Both the position numbers and the translations under genes were made by a program. A stretch of 39,561 nucleotides of DNA from Methylococcaceae bacterium (GTDB lineage Bacteria > Pseudomonadota > Gammaproteobacteria > Methylococcales > Methylomonadaceae): positions 1-39,561 of the forward strand of contig JAJRDU010000180.1 of assembly GCA_028748685.1 (NCBI GenBank), given 5' to 3'. Under the pieces are notes generated by a model that had not been told where the DNA came from, searched no databases, and saw only the letters and a list, made by a program, of their open reading frames with translations. This document shows positions 33,633 to 39,561 of the stretch, piece after piece; position 1 is the stretch's first letter, and each line of letters starts with the position of its first letter.

Positions 33633-36600
33633 CAAGCCTCCGCCCAAACAGGCTGCTTAATCAACATCGGCACGACCGGTTGTGTTTCATCGCGATAACA
33701 ATCCGGCGAATCGTTCCGCAACGGCAGTTGAACATCAAGCGGCCGCCAAGAAACGAAGCCCAGCCCACGCCGAAATATACTTATCTCGCCGCTATCGGGA
33801 TCTTTGGCGCTCAGATGTACCCAACCGCCGCCGATCAGTTCCCGCAGACTTTCTTGGCGAGCATAAATTTGCTCCAAAACAGCCGTCTTGGCTTCTACAA
33901 CGATCTGCAAACGCATCGCTTCGTGAATCTCGATCATCTGCCGTGGCAGACCGGTACGCAAGTCGCTGCTCGCCCCTTCCATCACACCGAAAAACCCGGT
34001 CAGGTTGTGCGGCACTTTCGTGCCGCAGCCCAGTCGTTCGTTGTTGACCGTGGAAAAATAATATTCCAGATTGATTCCGGCACCGACCGGACCAACGGCC
34101 AGCAAAATGCCTTCCAGCACCTTACCATCCGGGTCTTGGGTCGGATCGTATGAGATCAGGAACATACGGCGATCGAAGAATGCGCCCTGGGTCTGCGAAC
34201 GCCGCCCGATTAAGGCTGAAGCGTTGGTGGCGTGACCAAGCTCCGGACGCGCCTGTGAAAAATCGGTGGCACGCTGAAGAAAATGCCGCCATGCCAGATG
34301 CGGTGTCGGCTGCCGAGGAGCCGATGCTAAGCGCCTACAGCGTTCGTGGGCCGACATGCGCTGAGCATGTTGCATGTCCCGCTGAAAACGTTGTAATTTG
34401 ACCTGCCGGGAAGCCGGCACCGCATCGATGTCATACCAAGTGATATTTTCGTCGCAAGTGTTGTGTTCCGCGCCGACGAACCAAGTATCGTCGGGAACGA
34501 CGATGCCGCGCTCCGCCAGGAGTTGACGAACCTGCTGTCGGTTCGCCATCGCGGCGAACAAGCGGGCATTCGGCCCGCCGTGACGACCACTACAAGCTCC
34601 GCAGTCATAAGCGGCCAGATGAGGATTGTTCTGGCTCATCGAGCCGTGCCCCATCAGCACCACCAGTTCGGCAAAGCCGTAGGTAAGACCCGTGTTGCGC
34701 AAAAACGCGGCGACGCGCTCGGCCTGTTCCAGATCGGAAAAACCCAGTCGCGGTTGTTGCGGAGTCGGCAATGAGGCGCTGCCATCTGCCGTGAAATGCA
34801 AGCGCGTATCCAACACCGGGACAAGGAGACTCGCCGCCTTGACCAACATCCTTTGCAGCGCTTTTGGGAAAAAGCTTTTCGCCAGCAAACCTGCCAAGGT
34901 CAGTGGAGCGATGGCGCAAATCAATGGATAAGCCAACAGTGCATCACGCCGCAAACCGTGATTCAGCAGATCGGCGATACGCTGCGTGAATTTAACGCCT
35001 CGCCGATGGCGATGAAGTTGGGGCTCCTGTCCGGCAAGACCGTGTTCCCTGACATTTTGGGCCGGAGTCACCCCCACCGGACACAGGGCTGCAGGCTTAA
35101 TATCGTCCAGACCTTGATAATTCATCGGCACGCCGAAGAATCCGGCGGCCCCCAGGGTTTCGACCCGCGGATTGAATTCCTCAAGATGCCGACGTATACC
35201 CTCCTCTCTATCGTCCATGCAGAACACAATTTGCGCTTGCGGCCGCTGATCGCGCCGTGCCCATCGCCCCCGGTTATGATTGGCATGCAAGGCTTGCAGC
35301 AAATCTTGTTGGTAATGGCGTTCATATGCAATCAACCAGACATTACCGCGCTGTTGCTCGGTAAAACTATCGATAACATCCAGCCATTCGAGCAACTGGG
35401 ATTGAGTTAAAGCCTGTACCTCGAAGGCATCGAGTTTCAATTCCTGGCAGGCTCGGAATAGCCGCCAACCTTGATTGTATACACTAAGCCCGTTAACCCT
35501 AACCATCGGACTATGCCGCCAGGTCCAGATGCGTTCGGCCAGGATTCGCCAGGCCCTAGGTTGGCGCCTGGAATCGGCCAGCAAAACATGTCCAGCCTGC
35601 GTCAGATGTTCCGGCAATTCGCCCTGAAACAATGCCTGTCTGACGACAAACTCCGCCTGATTTCTCTGAAAATACGCCTGCAACTTGTCATAACGAGCAT
35701 CGCAACGCCATCGTTTACGGCAAAGCGGTTGCGCATAAAGCCTATCCAGTATCAGACGAATCGCCAGATAATCGGCCAACAGCGGTTGGGTGGCATCATC
35801 GGCGTGATAAGCCGGATGAGTTTGTCGCCAGTTGATCATGCCCGACCAACCGGGTAGTTCCAGCGCTAAGCGCTGCAGGTAGCTCGACCAACGTTCGATC
35901 GGAATGCCTAGCGCCTCAAGTTGTTGAATAATTGCCTCGACCGCATCCGCCGGGAGCGCATCGGTGACGGTTTTCCAATCGCCTAGTTCCTGAAAAAATG
36001 GCTGAGCATCAAAAACGAGACTATGCCGCCAAGCCCGATACAAACCCAGCTCCTGGCGCCGCGGAATGCGCCAGGCTGCTATACCTTCATCGAGCAACGA
36101 GGCGCATAAGCGCAGCAACTGTGGACGTACTTTGTCCAGAATGTCTGTGCCGGTCAAGGCCTGCAACAGGGTACGCAGGGTTGCCCTGTTGCCAACCTGG
36201 TTGAAAAACTGATCGATTGTCATGGTCGTTTGTTGCTGCATTTGTTGGTGCACCGTAGCGGCGCCACTGTCATCAATCCAGCTTTCCGCTTGCTCTTCGG
36301 ACAAATCGAGCAAATCTTCCGGATGAAGGTCAGGCATCTGCAATTCCAGTTTATTCAACACCGCGCACCACAAATCGCGTAGCGTTTCGCCGTTGGATTG
36401 GACGGTATCCAATAGTCCGAGCTCTTCCACTTGCCAGCGCAATTGGGCAGGCGTAACAGCCTGTAGATCGGACACGAGCGCCAAACGACAAAGTTGCCGG
36501 TGAGTCAAAACCTTGTCACCCACACAACAACCCGTCGCCGACTCGGTTCCAAATTCCTGTATCAGCGACGCGTCAATATCATCGTCGCTGATCCGTCCTT

Positions 36601-36826
36601 GTCGATAAAATTCGCGAAACTGCTGGCCGGACGCATAACAGTCTATGCCGGTCAGCGCCGAAAACTCGGACAATGCCTGTTCGAAACACAGATACTGAAA
36701 GCCATGCAGCGTATTGTGATGCACGAAGGCGTGTATCGGCGCCTGTCCCGGCAGCACATGTTCCAAATGATGGATAGCCTCCTGGATAAGTTGGCGCTGC
36801 GACTCGTTGAATGAACGTGTAGTCAT
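33629..36826 (-). CDS. dabA: DabA (DUF2309), CO2-hydrating subunit of the DAB system
   Basis: The 1065-residue soluble or peripheral protein of the DUF2309/UPF0753 family has a beta-carbonic-anhydrase-like zinc site, C-x-D-x-R in FCMDDREEG: Cys536, Asp538 and Arg540. Then come His727 in MGHGSMS and Cys742 in YDCGACSG. The His-to-Cys spacing of 15 matches the published Halothiobacillus DabA2 site (Cys351, Asp353, His524, Cys539). DabA hydrates CO2 to bicarbonate inside the cell, driven by DabB. It is longer than that DabA2, mainly at the N-terminus. The catalytic set is complete, unlike the nearby carbonic anhydrase. ATG 36826 has only a weak ribosome site. The stop overlaps the dabB start. 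The 201 bp upstream separates it from another NuoM-like gene. Confidence 0.95.
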   Translation of the reverse strand: MTTRSFNESQRQLIQEAIHHLEHVLPGQAPIHAFVHHNTLHGFQYLCFEQALSEFSALTGIDCYASGQQFREFYRQGRISDDDIDASLIQEFGTESATGCCVGDKVLTHRQLCRLALVSDLQAVTPAQLRWQVEELGLLDTVQSNGETLRDLWCAVLNKLELQMPDLHPEDLLDLSEEQAESWIDDSGAATVHQQMQQQTTMTIDQFFNQVGNRATLRTLLQALTGTDILDKVRPQLLRLCASLLDEGIAAWRIPRRQELGLYRAWRHSLVFDAQPFFQELGDWKTVTDALPADAVEAIIQQLEALGIPIERWSSYLQRLALELPGWSGMINWRQTHPAYHADDATQPLLADYLAIRLILDRLYAQPLCRKRWRCDARYDKLQAYFQRNQAEFVVRQALFQGELPEHLTQAGHVLLADSRRQPRAWRILAERIWTWRHSPMVRVNGLSVYNQGWRLFRACQELKLDAFEVQALTQSQLLEWLDVIDSFTEQQRGNVWLIAYERHYQQDLLQALHANHNRGRWARRDQRPQAQIVFCMDDREEGIRRHLEEFNPRVETLGAAGFFGVPMNYQGLDDIKPAALCPVGVTPAQNVREHGLAGQEPQLHRHRRGVKFTQRIADLLNHGLRRDALLAYPLICAIAPLTLAGLLAKSFFPKALQRMLVKAASLLVPVLDTRLHFTADGSASLPTPQQPRLGFSDLEQAERVAAFLRNTGLTYGFAELVVLMGHGSMSQNNPHLAAYDCGACSGRHGGPNARLFAAMANRQQVRQLLAERGIVVPDDTWFVGAEHNTCDENITWYDIDAVPASRQVKLQRFQRDMQHAQRMSAHERCRRLASAPRQPTPHLAWRHFLQRATDFSQARPELGHATNASALIGRRSQTQGAFFDRRMFLISYDPTQDPDGKVLEGILLAVGPVGAGINLEYYFSTVNNERLGCGTKVPHNLTGFFGVMEGASSDLRTGLPRQMIEIHEAMRLQIVVEAKTAVLEQIYARQESLRELIGGGWVHLSAKDPDSGEISIFRRGLGFVSWRPLDVQLPLRNDSPDCYRDETQPVVPMLIKQPVWAEAW

Positions 36827-36878
36827 GATTGATCCGGTAGATTCGTATAGATTAATTTCTTAAAATGGCCCAAAGTCT

Positions 36879-37037
36879 TCAAAGAAATTCCGGCGCCACG
36901 GCGACATTTAATTTAATCGGGTCAGCGCCCACGAAGGCGGTCCGAAAGCCGTTTGATTCGATCGACCAGTGTCTCGCCAGCCGAGTGCGTTGTATAAACA
37001 TCGCATCGCTAAAGTTACCGACTACATTTAGAACCAT
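36879..37037 (-). CDS. Possible 52-residue small protein between NuoM-like gene and dabA
   Basis: This minus-strand frame starts at ATG 37037, overlaps the end of the NuoM-like gene by 10 bp, and ends 52 bp before dabA. It starts MVLNVVGNFSDAMF and ends VGADPIKLNVAVAPEFL; it is basic in the middle (QRTRLARHW). I do not recognise a family. The C-terminal half reads like translated dispersed intergenic repeat rather than a folded protein, and no ribosome site is clear. Its position inside the operon is the only argument for it. Confidence 0.3.
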   Translation of the reverse strand: MVLNVVGNFSDAMFIQRTRLARHWSIESNGFRTAFVGADPIKLNVAVAPEFL

Positions 37038-38509
37038 GCTGGCAACCTCTCCCCAATAAGCACAAACATTCTGCCGACCGTTGCCGTTGACAACTCGATC
37101 AACGGCCCAGGCAAAAAGCCGAACATCACAATGCCGCCAACCAATACCCCCGACGCTAACAGCTCTACCGGCCTAAGATCGGCAATATGCTGCATTTGCG
37201 GTTTGACGGGGCCAGTGAACAACAGGCCTATGGTGCGCATCGCGTAAGCAGCACTAATCAGGATACTGAGACTGAAGAACACCATTAAGCCACCCCATTG
37301 CTGAAAGCCGCCAATCAGGGTGTGAAGTTCGGCGACAAATCCGACCGACCCGGGCAGTCCCATCGCTGCTAACAAGGTCAGCGCGGTCAAAATGGCGAAG
37401 CGCGGCATCACCTGAGCCAGCGAACTATAGTCCTGAATATTTCGGGTATGGGTACGCTCGTACAGCAGGCCGACCAACAGAAACATCGCTCCGGCAATCA
37501 GGCCATGAGCCGTCATTTGCAATATTGCCCCAATAAAACCGGTTGGGTTGAGCGATGCAATCCCTAGAAGCACCACCCCCATGTGGCTCAACGAGGAATA
37601 AGCCACCATGGCCTTCAAGTCACTCTGTCGCCAGGCTAATAGACCGCCGTACAACATCCCAAATAAGGCCAGAAACACCAATAATGGCTGAATCACTTGC
37701 GCGGCGACCGGCAACATGACCACCGCTCTCAGCAAACCATAGGCCCCCATTTTCAGCAGGATACCGGACAGCAAAATGCTGACCGGGCTAGGCGCCTCGA
37801 CATGAGCCAACGGCAACCAACCATGTAGAGGAAATATCGGCATTTTCACTCCAAAGCCGACAACGAAACCCAGTAGCACCAATACTTGCTCAATCACTGG
37901 CATATTTTGTGCCGCCTGCCCCATCGAAACCATCAGCGAACCTTGATGTTCAAGGTCATACTGACTAATCGCCAGCAGACTGAGCAGCATGAACACCGAG
38001 CCACCCATGGTGTAAAGCACAAAATTCAGGCTGGCGGCATGACGACGCTTACCCCCCCAACGGTCAATAAGAAAGTACAGCGGTATCAGCGTCACTTCCC
38101 AGAAGATGTAGAACAGCGCCCAGTCCTGAGCCAGAAACACACCGAGCATGCCGAATTCGAGTAGTAAGATGGCGATGTGATAGCCCTTAATACCTTCGCT
38201 CACCGAAAAGGAGGCCAGCAGGGCGATACATGTTAGCAAGGTGGCCAGCAATAGCATCGGAATAGCCAAACCATCGACACCCAGCGCATAAGCGCTGCCT
38301 AGTTTAGGATTGAGAGGATAAATTTCGCTAAACTGCACTGCCGTGTTACTGGCATCGAATGAAACCGTCAGCCAACAGGCCATTAACAAGGCGCCGGTGG
38401 TAAACAGATTGCTCAGCGTTCTGATCACGCGAGTATTGTTCGCGGAAACGGGTATCAGCGATAACGCGCCTAGGGCGGGCAGCCAGAGCAATATGCTTAA
38501 AATTGTCAT
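37028..38509 (-). CDS. NuoM-like proton-channel subunit (copy 1, first gene of the Dab cluster)
   Basis: The 493-residue NuoM-branch membrane protein has an intact proton path: Glu in IFWEVTLIPLYFLID, Lys in GVKMPIFPLHGWLP, the PSPVSILLSGILLKMG stretch with its Lys, and HMGVVLLGIASL. It looks the most like an ordinary complex-I NuoM of the four family members here, without a tail. It is the first gene of the minus-strand cluster. A TTGACA at 38553-38548 is a possible -35 with a poor -10 (TAATTG) 16 bp later, but that would put the transcript start only about 10 bases before the ATG. The 201 bp to dabA may hold a second promoter or a small gene. Confidence 0.92.
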   Translation of the reverse strand: MTILSILLWLPALGALSLIPVSANNTRVIRTLSNLFTTGALLMACWLTVSFDASNTAVQFSEIYPLNPKLGSAYALGVDGLAIPMLLLATLLTCIALLASFSVSEGIKGYHIAILLLEFGMLGVFLAQDWALFYIFWEVTLIPLYFLIDRWGGKRRHAASLNFVLYTMGGSVFMLLSLLAISQYDLEHQGSLMVSMGQAAQNMPVIEQVLVLLGFVVGFGVKMPIFPLHGWLPLAHVEAPSPVSILLSGILLKMGAYGLLRAVVMLPVAAQVIQPLLVFLALFGMLYGGLLAWRQSDLKAMVAYSSLSHMGVVLLGIASLNPTGFIGAILQMTAHGLIAGAMFLLVGLLYERTHTRNIQDYSSLAQVMPRFAILTALTLLAAMGLPGSVGFVAELHTLIGGFQQWGGLMVFFSLSILISAAYAMRTIGLLFTGPVKPQMQHIADLRPVELLASGVLVGGIVMFGFLPGPLIELSTATVGRMFVLIGERLPAWF

Positions 38510-39087
38510 TTCTTATCACTTTTATCAATTAGTATTTCAAGATTGCTTGTCAATAATTGAGGTCATTACCACACACCGAAACAAGCTCCAAAGACCAAAA
38601 AGAGCACCCATAGCGGGCCATATGACGAACTAAGAAGCACATCAAGCCCAAACAATACGCAACACCGCGCCTCGTCCAATGACACATCAGCCTAAAGGAC
38701 TGGGCTTATTTCATTAACAGTACGTTCAACTTCCGATAGTTTTTCTGGCCCGCATTTCGCGGGCTGGGTGCCTAGGAACATGCGGGCAACATATAAAGCA
38801 ACATCATTAAAACCGGCAGGAAAGAAAAGGTTTTGAATCCCGGAAGCACCTATATTTTTTATTTAATCCCACCGTAACGACACATCCTTGAGTCTAACTC
38901 GATAAATAATTCGCCCGGCAAGATTGCCCGCAGAAATATCTAACACATTAACTAAGCCGCCTAAATGGTACAGCATGATTCCTAGAAAACCATGAAACCT
39001 GAATCAACAAAAAAATTAAGGAAAAAGTCACGGCCCGAGAGCGAAAAGGAAGATAACCATGCCTAATTTGAACAATTTTCAACCGCT
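38510..39087. other. Gene-free 578-bp region upstream of the Dab cluster
   Basis: No gene of reasonable length is visible on either strand. It is more A/T-rich by eye than the flanks. It contains a perfect 6-bp hairpin, GCCCGC-ATTTC-GCGGGC (38748-38764), several short A/T-rich tracts and a TTGACA (minus strand, 38553-38548). On the + strand a 24-codon frame (38991-39065, beginning MKPESTKKLRKK) overlaps a 10-codon frame that has a good AAGGA site (start 39059); both are too short to support. The region is the natural place for the promoter and leader of the inorganic-carbon operon. Confidence 0.5.
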
Positions 39088-39561
39088 TTAGAACGCATAC
39101 TGAGCCCCAATCCAAATGTTGTTATTCACGATATGCTGTTCCTCCGTAGATAATTTTCGGCTGCCATGTTGCCAGCCTATCTTAACGGCGGTGGATTTAT
39201 CTACGGCATAATGAAGCTCAATTTCGCCCTGGTATAGATCTTCGGAAGCGCCGTGATGCTCATCATAGATATGATCACTAGTAAAAAACTTTTTCTCATA
39301 ATCCACTATGAAAATGGCGCTTAACCGATCCATTAACTCCAGTTTCAATTCCGCCGAAACGTAGTGGTTCTCATAAGAAGTGTCGTCTTGAAAATATATG
39401 GCTTTGTGGTCCGCAGAATCCCCTAGCTCATAGTGATAACCCAATAAGAGTTCCGCATCGGGGTTTATTTCCCATTCAATATGAGGCCCTAGTGTCCAAA
39501 ATTGCGTGTCACGATGTTGGAAGGGTGCATTGTAATCGCGTCTACCATAGCGGCTGAGTAG
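39088..39561 (-). CDS. Outer-membrane beta-barrel protein, C-terminal part only
   Basis: The frame is open to the end of the window, so the start lies outside; 157 C-terminal residues are visible. They alternate hydrophobic and polar residues in strand-length blocks with aromatic girdles (HIEWEINPDAELLLGYHYEL, VSAELKLELMDRLSAIFIVD, GEIELHYAVDKSTAVKIGWQHG), and the protein ends in IWIGAQYAF, a final Phe as the BAM complex expects. It is therefore probably an outer-membrane barrel of about 8 or more strands. The family cannot be named. Its last strand ends 578 bp before the Dab operon, so it may be transcribed towards it. Confidence 0.75.
   Translation of the reverse strand, partial: LLSRYGRRDYNAPFQHRDTQFWTLGPHIEWEINPDAELLLGYHYELGDSADHKAIYFQDDTSYENHYVSAELKLELMDRLSAIFIVDYEKKFFTSDHIYDEHHGASEDLYQGEIELHYAVDKSTAVKIGWQHGSRKLSTEEQHIVNNNIWIGAQYAF

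Noticed and set aside
28959-38509. Ordinary complex I (nuo) operon
   Set aside because: None of the peripheral NADH-oxidising or quinone-site subunits (NuoA-K, NuoN) is present, and DabA lies in the middle of the cluster.
38991-39090. Two tiny + strand ORFs, one with a good AAGGA site
   Set aside because: They are 24 and 10 codons, overlap each other and point at the antisense strand of the barrel gene; no support beyond the ribosome site.

Overview
The window looks like chromosomal DNA of a gammaproteobacterium, most likely a methylotroph or methanotroph of the Methylococcales type. That placement is an inference from the gene mix: Xfp-type phosphoketolase, tandem bacteriohemerythrins, NhaD, a phosphate two-component pair, and an energised CO2-uptake cluster. 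No methane or methanol oxidation gene and no rRNA or tRNA gene was seen, so the taxonomy is not proven.

Layout. 1-3608 (+): a sensor histidine kinase cut by the window edge, a CDF metal-efflux transporter and a sigma54-type response regulator, which together look like a metal-responsive two-component module. 3605-5792 (-): a PfkB/adenosine-kinase-type sugar kinase, MazG and an exported protein with a lysine-rich tail, linked by 4-base stop/start overlaps. 5903-6042: 20 perfect copies of a 7-bp tandem repeat. 6042-6795 (-): dgkA and gcvH. 6928-7950 (+): an orphan RND-type periplasmic adaptor. 8044-9608 (-): a PAP2 phosphatase coupled to an MJ1255-type glycosyltransferase. 9964-17756 (+): TrkH, SecF (no SecD beside it), a 1226-residue double-flavoprotein resembling fused NfnB and NfnA, and NhaD. 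17925-19897 (+): PhoB and PhoR. 20182-26198 (+): a divergent cytochrome bd-like CydA/CydB pair, a nested palindromic repeat, two complete bacteriohemerythrins and a phosphoketolase, which reads as a low-oxygen metabolism block.

26569-38509 (-) is the most interesting part. In transcription order it has a NuoM-like subunit, a possible 52-residue ORF, DabA (DUF2309), a NuoL/DabB-like subunit, two more NuoM-like subunits, a beta-carbonic anhydrase and a SulP transporter. DabA/DabB is a known proton-coupled, carbonic-anhydrase-like system for taking up inorganic carbon. Here it carries four antiporter-like membrane subunits instead of the usual one. Its neighbouring carbonic anhydrase has lost the arginine of the catalytic Asp-Arg dyad, and one NuoM copy has its transmembrane Glu moved and a Lys changed to Arg. 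Upstream lies a gene-free stretch of about 580 bp, then the C-terminal end of an outer-membrane beta-barrel protein cut by the window edge.

Taken together, the second half suggests a cell handling low oxygen (bd-like oxidase, hemerythrins, phosphoketolase) and limiting or fluctuating inorganic carbon (DAB, carbonic anhydrase, SulP). Other genes manage Na+/H+, K+, phosphate and metal balance.
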